From assembly GCF_040412425.1 (NCBI RefSeq), contig NC_089749.1, positions 34,588,070 to 34,652,069 on the forward strand: a DNA stretch of 64,000 bases, read 5' to 3'. Numbering within the stretch: position 1 is the stretch's first letter; each line of letters starts with the position of its first letter. The DNA is from Macrobrachium rosenbergii. Taxonomy: Eukaryota; Arthropoda; Malacostraca; Decapoda; Palaemonidae. This document shows positions 10,886 through 21,522 of the stretch, piece after piece. The position numbers and the translations under genes are program-made. The notes under the pieces are model-generated. The model was given only the letters and a program-made list of their open reading frames with translations. It had not been told where the DNA came from and made no database searches.

Positions 10886-11700
10886 CTAACGTGCTGCACT
10901 CATCAAACACTGTCTGCACTTGCGAGAGAGATAATGCAAAGCAAATACAGACTTACATCTCCAGTAGGTTGCTTGCACAATATCTTGAAGGGAGAGGTTC
11001 CTTTATAAGCGAGAGAAGTAGAGATAGCCCTCACTTCGTGAGCCTTCACTTTACACATTTTCAAATCATTCCCTGGAATATTGGAGTGAGCTTCAGAAAT
11101 CAGATCTCTAATAAAAAAGGACATGGCATTCTTGGACATCGGTCTAAGAGGGTTCCTGACCGAACACCATAAGGAATCCGAAGGACCTCTAATATCTTTA
11201 GTCCTTTGCAAATAATATTTCAAGGCTCTGACTGGGCAGAGGAACCTCTCCTGCTCCTTACCTACCAATTCCGACAGGCTCGGAATCTCAAAAGATTTAT
11301 GGCCACGAGTGCGAAGGGGTCTCGTTCTTGGCCATAAAAACAGTTTAAAAAGAACAAATTGCTTTTAAAGCAGAGAGAATCCTACTCTCTTATCCAAGGC
11401 GTGGATCTCACTGATTCTCTTAGCTGTAGCTAACAAAACTAAAAGAGGGTTTTCCTCGTAAGATCTCTTAAAGAAGAAGAGTCCATAGGTTCAAATTTCT
11501 CAGACATAAGCCACTTCAGGACTACATCAAGATTCCTGAAACAACTTTAGCATCTGACTTCTTAGAGGTACCGAAGGATTTAATAAGGTCCGTTATATCT
11601 TGGTTATAAAGGAGATATCCAAACCTCTGTGACGAAAAACAGTAGCCAGCATGCTACAATAACCTTTAAGTGTGGATACGGAAGGTTCTTATTCCCGAAG
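10886..11700 (-). pseudogene. Tyrosine recombinase of C
   Basis: Recognisable boxes on the minus strand are LCPVRALKYYLQRT (about 11240-11200), KAHEVRAISTSLAY (about 11045-11005, the HxxR box), and ATYWRCKSVFALHYLSRKCR (about 10965-10905) with the catalytic Tyr in HYLS, ending at a stop at 10886. An arginine-containing segment equivalent to TAKRISEI lies near 11420. A frameshift at about 10975 separates HxxR from Tyr, and the N-terminal part (11300-11700) is shifted. With both frames considered, the C-terminal catalytic elements are all present. Confidence 0.75.
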
Positions 11701-11759
11701 AACAAAAAAATCCGCAACTGACCCACCGAGGTTCTGGAAGAGGAAATGTCATGATCTTT

Positions 11760-12734
11760 GCACCATGAACGAAACATATTCCACTTGGACTCATAGACCT
11801 TGATCGAAGACGGTCTTCTGGCTCTAGCGATGGATTGAGCCGCTTTCTCGAAAATCCTTTGCTTCTGAGTAGACGTTCGATAGTCTGAACGCAGTTAGCC
11901 GCAGACTTGACAGGTTTTCGTGAAATCTCCTGAAGTGGGGCTGTCTGAGTAAATCTACTCTGTTTGGAAGGCTCCTCAGGAAGTCGATCAAGAGATCCAT
12001 GAGAACTGGAACCAATCCCTGGAAGGCCAGAAGGGGCTATCAACATCATTCTAGTGTTGGAGTGATGCTAAAATTTCCTCAACACCGCACCTATCATCTT
12101 GAACGGCGGGAAGGCGTAAAGATCCAGACCCGACCAATTCAGTAGCATTGCATCCTTCTGGAAAGCTGCTTGGTCGGGACAGGAGAACAGAAGATTGGGA
12201 GCCTGTTCGACTTGTTCGTCGCGAACAGGTCTACCAGAGGTTGACCCCAAAGCCTCCACAGCGACTTGCACACTTCTTCGTGCAAAATCCACTCTGTGGA
12301 CAGAACCTGATGGTTGACCTGCTCAAGGAGTCCGCTCTCACGTTGAGGGCTCCTTGAATGAATCTCGTTAGGAGCAGAATCTTGTGCTTCTCTGCCCACA
12401 AAAGGAGGTCTCTTGCTATCTCGCAGAGGGAGTAAGAATGAGTGCCCCTGTTTTTTTGATATAAGACAACGCTGTGGTGCTGTCTGAATGAACCAGAACT
12501 GTTTGTCCCTGTACGAATGGTAGGAAGTGCACGAGACTCAGGTGGATTGCTTTCAACTCCTTCTTGTTGATGTGCCATTCTTTTTTCTGTCGCATTCCAC
12601 AAACCTGATATTTCTTTTACACCCATCGTCGCTCCCCATCCTACTTCTGAATAATGGTCTGCAAACAGTTCGTGGTTCGGGTTCGACGGAAATAGAGAGA
12701 GACCTTTCTCTAATTTTCTTGATCTAACCACCAC
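11760..12734 (-). pseudogene. RNase H and VDLFAT/YAFPPF linker of C
   Basis: One long frame (12734-12231) contains the RNase H boxes: a WNA...MAHQQEG segment, LPTIRTGTNSSGS, HSYSLCEIARDLLLWAEKHK, and LNVRADSLSRSTI near its end. Shifted frames then give LVDLFATNKSNRLPIFCSP (about 12240-12180), LDLYAFPPFKM (about 12120) and a tail ending RKPVKSAANC...RLLRSKGFSRK. The linker between RNase H and recombinase is conserved in all copies here, but I do not know its function. Frameshifts at about 12235 and about 12060 break it. Confidence 0.7.
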
Positions 12735-12769
12735 CTTAGATTCTCCTTGATAAGGTCCAAGATTGGAAA

Positions 12770-13215
12770 GGAAAAGAGTCTGGAAGCGTTTTCCTGTTCC
12801 ATTGCTCCCTGAGGTAGAACTGAAGGGGCCTCATGTGAAGTCTCCCAGGGAGACAAACTTTTCTATTGACGCCAGAGTTCCCAGGAGGCTCATTTTTTGG
12901 GAACAGGTATCCATATCCAGAAAGTTCTGGACTTTTTAAGACAGTCCGAGATTCTTTGATCTGACGGAAAAGCCAGAAAAGGAACTGTCAGTCTCACTCC
13001 TAAATAGATCCTGGATTGTGAGGGAGATAGGTGAGACTTCTTCCAACTGATTAGAAGTCCTAGCTTCTGTGTCAAGTCGAGAGTTACTTTTAAATCCTCC
13101 AAGCACTGAGACTGAGACTGGGAACGAAGGAGCCAATCATCTAGATAGAGAGAGATCTTTATTCCTCTGAGATGAAGAGCTTTGGCAACAGTGGACATAA
13201 CTCTTGTGAATGGCA
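12770..13215 (-). pseudogene. Reverse transcriptase C-terminal half of C
   Basis: The minus strand gives GLPFTRVMSTVAKALHL, then IKISLYLDDWLLRSQS (catalytic YLDD box, about 13155), LEDLKVTLDLTQKLGLLISW and SRIYLGVRLTVP (thumb motif). Everything upstream of the GLPFTRVM segment (fingers and first palm aspartate) is absent, because B1 sequence starts at about 13216. It is truncated and shifted near 12900. Confidence 0.75.
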
Positions 13216-14000
13216 GGCCTAAAGATGGAATGACCTTCCTTACGACACAAACTTCCCCATGTCAAGTTGACATAGTAAAGCTTACTGGGCTGACTTCTCA
13301 AGCTGGAAAGAAACACTGTCTAGACATAGCTTTAGAGTGTCTGGACTGTCTAGCTGTTTGCTCGGCAGTCTCCCACAACTAGGTTCATCACGCAAGAGTT
13401 TGGATGATAACTGAATGCCAGTTGTCTAAAAGATCTTCTGCATGAGGAGGAACATCGGAGCTTCCGTGAAGGGAGCATTAGGAATTCGAACTGCGGGCAT
13501 TAGAGCCAGCAAGGAGCTAGAGTCATAGACGTCTTGACACTACCGCAATTCCTGATTACCAGATGAATGAGACCGAATGGCAGAAAGTATACACCTCTTA
13601 AGTTCTAATGATCTTGTTCCCCCCCCCGAGTTCTCAGATACGACACGGCAGTTACGATGTCGCAAAGCAGACCCATTACTGTGTTGCACACTAGGACTGA
13701 GAAACACCCGAGGGCTTCCTTTACAGCCCTGAGGTTCCCGAAGGTTATGACTCCTCTCATTCCCGATCCCTCCAGAGGCCCGAAGCCTGGGTTCCTCAAG
13801 GTTGCTCCCCAACCTTGATCGAGGCATCTGAGTACAGATGAACGTCAGGGAAGAGGGGAGACTATAGACCTTCGGATGTCAGATGTGCTGCTTCTGACAA
13901 TCACAGACGATCCGACAAGCAAGAATCGTTCAGATTATACCTGCATTCTCGATGTGGAAGTCCCAGTGTTTCCTGAGACATACCTGAAGAGAAAGTTTGG
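13216..14000 (-). pseudogene. RNase H and linker remnants of B1
   Basis: Aligned by eye with B2 (30455-31450), this stretch holds the linker end (TCATCACGCAAGAGTTTGG corresponds to CAGCACGCGAGGGTTTGG in B2). It also holds an RNase H segment whose frame reads SDASDQGWGATL and GNLRAVKEALG (about 13840-13720), equivalent to the Asp and Glu catalytic boxes. Stops and a run of C residues (13620-13627) break the frame. The RT core that should lie upstream is deleted. Confidence 0.6.
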
Positions 14001-14011
14001 AGACACAAGAC

Positions 14012-14012
14012 C

Positions 14013-14093
<81 letters not shown>
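14012..14093. repeat. (GA)n microsatellite, about 80 bp
   Basis: An almost pure GA repeat with one interruption near 14056. Copy B2 has only a short AGAGAGAGAGA at the equivalent place (about 31542), so the array expanded after the two B copies separated. Confidence 0.95.
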
Positions 14094-14095
<2 letters not shown>

Positions 14096-14734
14096 CTCCT
14101 AAAGAGGCTTCTTCAAGTGGGTACGGCTGTTCCCTGTTAGACAGGAACCCTCTACTTCCACATTTATACCTTCAACGATGCATAATTGCCGACACTGGAG
14201 ACATGAGTTAGAAGCAACAAGTTCGTTATACTGGCCCACATCCCTGAACCCAGAGCAGCCACACTAATCATAGCTTGCTGTGACGCTACTGCTGACTATG
14301 GCTACAGGATTTGAAAATAGACCATGGAGGAGATATCCTCCTCCCTAAAAGACTGTTGCAGAGCGCAAAAGGCGCCCTCAACAGAAACCCTCTCGAATGT
14401 CCGGATAGTGAGGTGGAAGCTTCAAAAGAAGCCCCTCCTCTTCTGCCAAAGAACGTTGTACAGTCAGGCGACATGTTAACCTGGTATGCCAGCCTTATTG
14501 ACACCGAAGTGATGAGGTGTCAGGCAAGTACCAGACCGGAGGAAAATCATCTTGTTTGAGCAACTACGGTTCTGTCGCATATAGCGACTCGAACATCGTT
14601 GCTTCGGTAGTAGGCTCCTCCGAACCTTGGATTGAGGATAAGTGAGGAAGTCTACCATCTGCTTATACTCATTCTCATTGGCTGAAGGAGAACTAATATT
14701 CGGTACTGGATCCTCTTCTTCAAATGAACAATCC

Positions 14735-14824
14735 TTGTCGGACTGGTTCGACCGAGCTGGAGGATTGTCGGACTGGTTCGACTAAGCCGGAGGATTGTTG
14801 GACTGGTCCGACCGAGCCGGAACA
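14735..14824. repeat. Three tandem 30-bp units in B1 gag region
   Basis: The unit starts TTGTCGGACTGGTTCGACCG and repeats at 14735, 14765 and 14795 with a few substitutions. Because 30 is a multiple of three, the minus-strand frame encodes a decapeptide repeat with core GRTSPTI. This suggests the array arose while the frame was still translated, or simply that 30-bp slippage was tolerated. Confidence 0.85.
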
Positions 14825-15366
14825 GAAAAGAGGCAGGCCGATCCCTAGCAAACGCCAAACTCGAAAACCCAGAACTTGCTACACCTGGGTGCGTGAGAAG
14901 GACACCTGACATATCAATCGCGAACATACTGGAGGCACCAAAGTATAGGTTGCGCAAACCCCGCACCACCCAACAGGGATGACGCAACACCTGGGCAGAC
15001 CACGCCCACTCCTGAGAGCGAAGAGGCCACCACCTGAACCACTCAAATCCGCATGTATCAAAACCGCATGAGAATGGGAATCTGGAACTGAAGACCCGGA
15101 ATCAACCCCGAACCAACATGGATGCCTAGACGGAGGGACAGAGAAAATCTGCCGGAAAGTTGAGAAAGAAGAAGCCAAAGGAGGGAAGAAGGAAGAAGCC
15201 ACACTCGCAGTAACCACCGGAGCGCCCAACGCCGACGTTGGACAGATGGAGAAGGTCCCAACTGGACCGAAACTCAAAGGAGTATTGAAGGGGAAGTTAC
15301 GAGGCACCGAACCGAAGGTAAGAGAAGAAGGTAGTTACCAACTATCCTGGAGAATGGAAAGGTTGC

Positions 15367-15557
15367 GGAAACTATCGGGTGCTGATACACTGAATGCTGG
15401 CGCAGGCAAATCGCCGACTGCTGTAGCATCCGCATGAATCGCGTAGGATACATTACAGTTAGGAAACTATTGGTGTTGATACACTGAACGCTGGCGCAGG
15501 CGAATCGCCGACTGCCGTAGCATCCGCAAGAATTGCGGAGGATACATTACAGTTAAG
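15367..15557. repeat. Two tandem 95-bp units in B1
   Basis: GGAAACTAT followed by GATACACTGAA and GCTGGCGCAGG starts at 15367 and again at 15462. Both units end in GGATACATTACAGTTA. They differ at only a few positions, so the duplication is recent relative to B1 decay. Confidence 0.85.
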
Positions 15558-16499
15558 AACCCATAAAGAATGAAGTAAGGAGTTGCTGACGCCTCCGCAA
15601 ACACCTGAGAAGCAGCTAGACCGGATGCCTGAGAAACTACCGGATTTGCAAAAGGTGATAAGACGACGGATCCATAAAAAGTACCCCTTCCCTTAACCCC
15701 AAAGAGAGAGAGGGGGGCCGCTGAGCTCTAAAATACAGGGTTGAAGCAAGAAAGCCTTGCTCTGCTGAGTTAAAAGCCAAGAAAACAGGATGCGCAACAA
15801 AGACCCTGAGAGCCCTCCAAAGAGCGGACCGAAAAGAAGATTGAGAAGGGCAATGGAAGAAGGCTTAGATGAAAAAGGGGAAAAATGGGAAATTTCCGTA
15901 GCAGCCGAAGAGGCCATAGATTTCAAAGAAAATAGACTGGTTCTGTTCCCCCTGCCCCTGATAATCTTGGTAGACATTATCAAATCAGAAAATTCTTTAA
16001 GACATGATCATGAATATTGGAAAAACTCGATCGCCAGAATTACCATCATTGCAAGGCGAACGAAATTTTAAACCCCCAAAGGAAAAGGAACCTTCGAAGG
16101 AGGAGTATTCAAGGAAAAACAAAAATTCAGAACCAGATACATCAGAAACCAAATCTGAACGACCCTTCACGGATCTGGAAACTTTTGTTGCACAGAGCAC
16201 GAAGCAGGAAATAAAACCGACGATTGATCTAAATGAGAGACCTAAACCCAAAGAAGACCACGCTCAACCTTTTCCTGAATACTTCCTAATTAGAATTCCT
16301 ACCCTTCTGAGTGATTCCTAATTCTAAATCCACCTTAGAACTTACGCTTTTAGAGGAAGGGGAAATCTGCTGCCAACACTGTTCTCCATGACCCCCGGCA
16401 CCCGTTAGGCTGGTTCTGGAACAGGCAGGGGCTGAAAAAGAACGATTAGTATCTACAACACTATTACTACTATCCTTATCTCTAGTTTCCGTTAATTTA

Positions 16500-17198
16500 G
16501 TCATAAAGCTAGAAAAATAGACTAGACATACTCAGCTAGTAACTTGTCCTCTAACTTTTGAATAATTCTTCCATCTGATCTACCGACCAAGACTCGCCGC
16601 CTATCTGACTGATACTACACTGTCTTCCTACATAAAAACACAAACAGAATGTCGATCGTGTTTGAGGGTACTCATCCTACGCTTGCAGAACGTGTAGGGC
16701 CGATGAGCGTCAGCATCTCCAGCAGAAGGCTCTGTCGTCGAAGATGTAAAAAAAAAGTGGAAGCATCGGCGCTAGCAGACGGCAACGTCTTCTTGTTAGA
16801 CTTATCCAAACGAGTCCAAAGTCAAAATCAGGAGAGAAGTTCCAAATCCTATCAATAAAGTATCCATCCAGGAGTAAATGCGTTGAAAACGTCCAAATCG
16901 TGATCTGATGTCCAAATTCTTGAATGGGGGTCGGGCTAAATGACAAAAGTTCGCCTGATGTAGGACACACCCACACAGCATGGCGAACAAAAAACAATTG
17001 GGGTATCTCGGCCTCACTCGGCCGGGACTTGCAGCAGTGTTGCCAACGGTACTTCAGGTAACTCATTTGAATAGATTTTCCTAGCGTTGGTAACGCTGAC
17101 AGTTTATTATCCACTTAGTAGGTAAAAGCTATGGGGATGTAGTTCGGGCTGGTAGGTGACCAGGGCTAATTCATGTGTTCAGGGAGTGTATTGCAATA
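16500..17198. repeat. 5' leader and 5' terminal repeat of B1
   Basis: The right part (about 17030-17198) contains GTTGCCAACGGTACTTCAGG, AGCGTTGGTAACGCT and TGTTCAGGGAGTGTATTGCA. This is the inverted counterpart of the B1 left end (9788-9990) and matches the B2 right end (about 41640-41798). The rest (16500-17030) resembles 41000-41500 of B2 and carries no clean frame. It is the probable promoter and leader region of the element. Confidence 0.65.
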
Positions 17199-18017
17199 TG
17201 CTTGGTTGTACCTTCTGAAGTAGGGTTGTTTGAGTAGACAAGGTTTTTGGGGAAGGAGTCTAGGGAAGTCCACCAACAACCACGGAAGGTCGGGAACCAC
17301 TCTTTCAGAGGACAGAACAGGGCTATGAGAGTCATTGTAACGTTGTGATGCAATCGGAATTTGTTCAGCACTTCCCTGACCATGTTGAAGGGTGGAAAGG
17401 TGTAAAGATCCAGGTTGGACCAATTTTGAAGCAGGCCGTCTGTCGCCCATGCCGGAGGGTCCAGGCTGAGGAACATAAGAGAGGAAGGCAATGGTTCCTT
17501 GAGGTGGCAAACAGGTCCAATGTCGGGTCTACCCCATAACTTCCAAAGATCCCAACAGACCAGGGGATCCAAGGTCCACTCGGTGGGAAGGACCTGCTTC
17601 TGACGGCTCAGCTCGTTTGCTAAACCACTGGGTTTCCCCTGAATAAATCAAATGACCAGCGTCACTCGATTTTGATCTACCCATTGAAGAAGATCCTTGA
17701 CTGCCTGGCAGAGAGAAAAGGAATGAGTGCCGCCTTGCTTCTGTATGTGCGTTACGGCCATGGTGTTGTCCGCATGAACTACAGCTGTCTTGTCGAGGGT
17801 CGTGGCCGAGAAGAATCGAAGACCTAAGTGAATAGCCTTCAACTCTCTGACGTTTATGTGTAGGCTTTGTTGTTCCGGGGACCACATCCTGGAAACTTCC
17901 TGGCTCCCCAGAAGGGGTCCCCAACCTAGATCTGAGGCGTCTGAGTAGAAGTCTAGGTTGGGGCTCAGAGGATGCAGCGACTTTCTCTCTGAAAGTCTTT
18001 CTTTGGACAGCCACCAT
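17199..18017 (-). pseudogene. RNase H and linker of A1
   Basis: The minus strand reads FYSDASDLGWGPLLG (about 17960-17915; first Asp), LHINVRELKAIHLGL (about 17865-17820; Glu), VVHADNTMAVTHIQKQGGTH (about 17785-17730; second Asp), QAVKDLLQWVDQNRVTLVI, then in another frame LDLYTFPPFNMVREVLNKF (about 17415-17360) and NNPTSEGTTKH up to the B1 junction at 17199. All RNase H catalytic acids are recognisable, but the domain is split by at least two shifts. The linker is cut off from its recombinase by the 8.6-kb insertion. Confidence 0.75.
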
Positions 18018-18033
18018 AGCAGGTCAACTTGAT

Positions 18034-19180
18034 TTATGGGGTAATTGGAGACAAATAGGTGTCCAGGTGTGTTTTTCTGTCCCAGCTGGCCTTGAGGTAG
18101 ATTTGAAGGACTCTCATATGAGGCCTGACCAGCTTGATAAACGTCTCAAAGATGCCAGAATTCCCCAATAGGCTCATCCACTGATGGGCCAAGCAAGATG
18201 AGAGGGCTAGAAAAATAAGGAATGTCTGAAGGCAGTTGGCGATTCTCTTGGGGGACAGAAAAAACCAAAAAGTCCGAGAATTGAAAATCATCCCCAAATA
18301 GAGAATCTCTTGTGACAGTCAACTGGGATTTCTGAAGGTTGAGACTGCCCAGTTCCTGAGTGAGGAGAAGAATCTTCCGCAAGCCCTTCATGCACTTCTC
18401 CTTCGAAGGGGATCGAAGAAGCCAGTCGTCTAGATAAAGGCTGATGTTTATGCCTATTAAATGGAACCATTTTGCTAGAGGAGCAAGAACTTGAGTGAAC
18501 ACCTGAGGTGCTGCACAGAGGCCAAAGCATAGAGCCCGAAACTGGAAGACTTTGACCTGGAAGACGAACCTGAGATACTTCCTGGAATCCGGATGGATGA
18601 GCATATGGAAGTATGCGTCCTGCATATCCAAGATTATCATCCAATCGCCTTGGTGAATGGATGAAAGGACTGACTGGTTTGTCTCCATTTTGAATTTCAT
18701 CTTCCGGACAGAGAGATTCAGGGTGCTTACACTGAGGACTGGTCTCCAACCTCCCGATGATTTGGGGACCATGAAGCCCTCTGTGCTGATGTCCTCGACT
18801 TCTATGGCTCTCTTTAGAAGGAGAGAGGAGACCTTCTCCAAAAGGGCAGAATGTTTCTCAGAGCCTCTTGAGTAGGCCATCAATACGATGGGAGAAGTGA
18901 CTAAAGGGGGAATCACCTTTAACGGGATGGAGTAGCCCTCCTTCAGAACCTTGATGTTCCACTGTTCTGCCCCTCTAATACTCCACTTCTCCCAAAACTC
19001 GAGAAGTCTGGCTCCCACTGGCACACGAAGGACTTCTTCCTCATTTCTTGGGTAAAGACTTGGTTGACCTCCTAATAGTTTTGGCTGAGAATCGGACATT
19101 GGAGAGGGTCCTAGGTTGTGACTTGGGTTTACTCCCACAAAAGGGATGTTGCTGGAGTGGAGAGACCATCTCAGGAACAA
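18034..19180 (-). pseudogene. Reverse transcriptase of A1, near-intact 344-codon frame
   Basis: This is the best-preserved enzyme frame in the window (19180-18146). It has GWRPVLSVSTLNLSVRKMKF (fingers), WMIILDMQDAYFHMLIHP (first palm Asp, about 18640-18590), FQFRALCFGLCAAPQVFTQV (about 18545-18485), and INISLYLDDWLLRSPS (catalytic box, about 18440-18400). A frameshift near 18297 moves the thumb motif MGMIFNSRTFWFF into another frame that runs to 18034. RT would copy the genomic RNA inside gag particles. The N-terminal part of this frame overlaps gag-type sequence. It is classed as a pseudogene because of the shift and the missing element halves. Confidence 0.85.
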
Positions 19181-20998
19181 ATGCAGACGAATCCTTGGGG
19201 GGTTTGGAAGATTGAGCCAGATGATCCTCAGTAGACTTCTTTTGGAAGTCTGAAGTAATTTTCCTCACAGTATCCTGAGGAAGAGGTGATGAGGATCCAA
19301 CAGCGAAAATAAAAGAGAAGACTTCTGGGCATGAGCGATTCCTTTAGTGGTAAAAGGGCACCATAATTCTCTTTTCTTCAAAATTCCCAAAGGGAAAAGA
19401 GCAGCAAGCTCAAGAGAACCATCCCTGATGGCCTTGTCTGCACAAGACAGGACTCCTAGCCAGTCCAAGGCAAAGTTTCCTACCAAGTCCATGCAATCTT
19501 CAATCTTCTTGGCTAGTGCGCCCACTGTCCAGTCCAAGAAACTGAAAACCTCAAACACCTTGAAGAGGTCCTTGACAAGGTGGTCAAGCTCAGCCGACGA
19601 AAACATTATTTTCGCTGAGAGAACACCAAGCGTCAGGAAGATTTGATGAGGCCAGAGAAGTCCCCTTGGGAGGAGGCAACAACTCCCAAGCAGGAAAGAT
19701 ACCTCCTACAGACTAGGAGCGAGGGAGGAAAGGCGAAGGAAGCCTTACCTTGCTCCCCCTTAGCAGAGAGCCAATCTCCAATATCCTTGAGTGCCTTCTT
19801 AGCAGATAAGGAAAGCACCATCTTGGGGAGCCTAGAACTGTCATCCAGGTGGTTCTTCATTAGTAAAGTCGAATCAGGCGAGACTGGGGCAGCTGGTGCA
19901 AAAAAGGTGGGAAAGCTTGCCAGCAAATATTGAAGGAGAGCTGCATAGGCTGACGGAGGGGCAGGATCCTGATCAAAGTGCTCTTTTTCTGGGAGACTGG
20001 AGACAGGGTCAAATCATGAGAAGTCTTGGAGGAGGACGGAGCTTTCTTAAGCAAGCTCATAACCTCAGCTAACTGCTGTTAAATGGGTGCCAATGATAGC
20101 TCGTCTTGGTCTAAAGAAGGAACCACGGTTGGAAGCAGGCACTTGGTGCTCAGGAGCTGGAGACTGGTACTGAAGAGTTGGTGCTGGGCGCTTAGCAGGA
20201 GCTGGCGTTTGGACAATAACAACGGGTTCCGGGGAGGGGTGTTTGATGAGCGCTTGGGGGCCAAGTAAGGGTGCTCAACAGCTGGGTGCTCTGGAGAGGT
20301 CTTTAGGCTGTCCCATGCAGAGAGTGGATGTCGGACTGAGGCAGATACAGAGGGGTCCACAGCAAAACTGCAGGAAGGTTGCGGGCTGTGATTCGCCTCT
20401 TATACTGCTTAACAGGCAGCAGAGAACAGCAGCCAACATTATCAGCTTGTCTCTCCAGAGGGCGAGACGCATCAAGAGAAGCACTTGTGGCGCCTCCTGT
20501 CAGTGCCAAAATCCTCAGAACTGGACAATAATTGGTGCACATCTATCAAGAAGCCTTTCCAGTGGTTGTCTGCCAATACCTGGGACTGTGCAAGAGGCTC
20601 AACTGAGGGGCCAACTACCAGTGGGCAAACCCCTCTGGCCTCCCTTGGACTTCTGGTATGTCTTCTCCCAGGTTTAGGGGAGCAAGACAGGGACCTTCAC
20701 CTAGGAGAACCGGCAGGAAGAGTAGCCACCTCCTCCACTTGTGCAACACTGTCACTAGTCACTTTATCTGTATACACTTTTCCATTAACACCTTCAGTGA
20801 TGGCCCTAACTCCGCCACTGTATTCACTACCAGGTTAATTTTCTTGTCAAACCTAGACTCTAGACTGACAATGGTATTGGGACCGAAAGCAAGGGAGCCA
20901 GGCATGGGAGAAGGTGGAAGAAAAGTAGGAGGACTAGTAATAATAGAAATAGCAGGAATAGGGGAAGAAGGAACAGCAGGGCTATCTTCTAACCTAGG
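19181..20998 (-). pseudogene. gag of A1, several frames
   Basis: Frames 19606-19265 (HLVKDLFKVFEVFSFLDWTV, GILKKRELWCPFTTKG), 19926-19633 (KALKDIGDWLSAKGEQGKAS, ASSQGDFSGLI) and 20060-19860 line up with the gag of A2 (52572-51529: GILKKRELWCSFATKG, WLASKREQGKAAFAF, STSSQGDF). The shared words define a family-A capsid-like core. Upstream (20998-20079) lies a P/Q/S/L-rich segment. The N-terminal Cys cluster seen in A2 and A3 is missing because homology stops at about 20998. Confidence 0.6.
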
Positions 20999-21034
20999 TT
21001 AGGTGTAGATTCTACACTAAGTGATGAGAAATGG

Positions 21035-21310
21035 AATAGAATGGAATATGAAATTTAGGCCAAAGGCCTAGTGCTGGGACCTATGCAGTCCTTCAGCGCC
21101 AAAAGGGAAATTCTGAGTAAAAAGGTTTAAAGTTGTAATGGGAATAAAGCCTTGCAGCTGCACTCTATAACAACTGTTAAGAGAGGGAGGAAAGTAAGAT
21201 GGAAGAGAATATGAATGGGGGTACAGTTAAAGGAATGAAAGGGGATGCAACTAGGCCAAAGGAACACTGCAAAGAACTTGTCAGGTATTTGTTAGCTGAA
21301 CAGTTCCTGG
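21035..21310 (+). repeat. Short dispersed repeat of a type common in decapods
   Basis: Signature words in order: GGAATATGAAATTTAGGCC, AAAGGCCTAGTGCTGGGACC, TTCAGCGCC, AAGTAAGATGGAAGAGAATA and GGGTACAGTTAAAGGAATGA. I recognise this series from many decapod crustacean sequences, but I cannot name the family or confirm by search. No coding potential and no clear terminal duplications. A shorter relative lies at 25967-26035. Confidence 0.6.
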
Positions 21311-21522
21311 TGTAACTGCATTAAAGGAGACAAAGTTGTTTGTTATCATTTACTTCAATTTGTGATCATATACCCATTTTATGAACAATTTCATAAAACC
21401 ATCATGTCACGAAAGTCACATATTTGGAGATATTTTATGAATCTACTAGTGATCATGCTAGGTGTTATAAATGGGAAAAAAAACATTAAAATATGCTAGA
21501 AATACAGCAAGAACATTAGCCT

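Larger units (their letters stand above)
10099..13215 (-). mobile_element. 3' part of DIRS-like element C inside B1
   Basis: It starts precisely where B1's internal complementary region should start (after TATTATGAAAA) with a complete C-type 3' terminal module. It continues through recombinase, linker, RNase H and the second half of RT, then ends inside RT at about 13215, where B-type linker sequence resumes (GGAATGACCTTCCTTACGAC at about 13223, as at 30461 in B2). C is therefore 5' truncated, and B1 lost the corresponding part. Confidence 0.7.
14100..16500 (-). pseudogene. gag/leader region of B1
   Basis: Several minus-strand frames lie 5' of the enzymatic region: 14504-14286, 14990-14652, 15307-14879 and 15983-15693. 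The 14990-14652 frame has a tenfold-residue repeat (GRTSPTI). Serine- and proline-rich stretches are typical of a gag-like product, but no single open frame spans the region and I see no intact zinc motif. Homologous DNA in B2 is at 32050-34350 and 40860-41500. Its assignment as gag rests on position and on homology between the two copies. Confidence 0.45.
9788..17198 (-). mobile_element. DIRS-like element B1, chimeric with C
   Basis: The left end begins ATGAAGTTTTCATAATAAAA and the right end finishes GGAGTGTATTGCAAT at about 17198, both as in copy B2 (28156 and about 41798). B1 keeps its outer 3' terminal repeat (9788-10098), RNase H and linker remnants (13216-14000), gag region (14100-16500) and 5' terminal repeat. 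Its internal complementary region and recombinase are replaced by element C (10099-13215). Part of the RT, including the YLDDWL box, is deleted (compare B2 near 31970). Confidence 0.7.
6809..20998 (-). mobile_element. DIRS-like retrotransposon A1, host of nested elements D, B1 and C
   Basis: Two halves of one element: 6809-8555 (3' terminal module and tyrosine recombinase) and 17199-20998 (linker, RNase H, RT, gag). The foreign block 8556-17198 separates them inside the N-terminal part of the recombinase: the frame NNPTSEGTTKH stops at 17199 and resumes as PFQEELQRLLQDA at about 8550. Its gag and RT match copy A2 (41.8-53.8 kb). The 5' end is missing: homology to A2 gag stops near 20998 without gag N-terminus or 5' terminal repeat. 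Confidence 0.75.
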
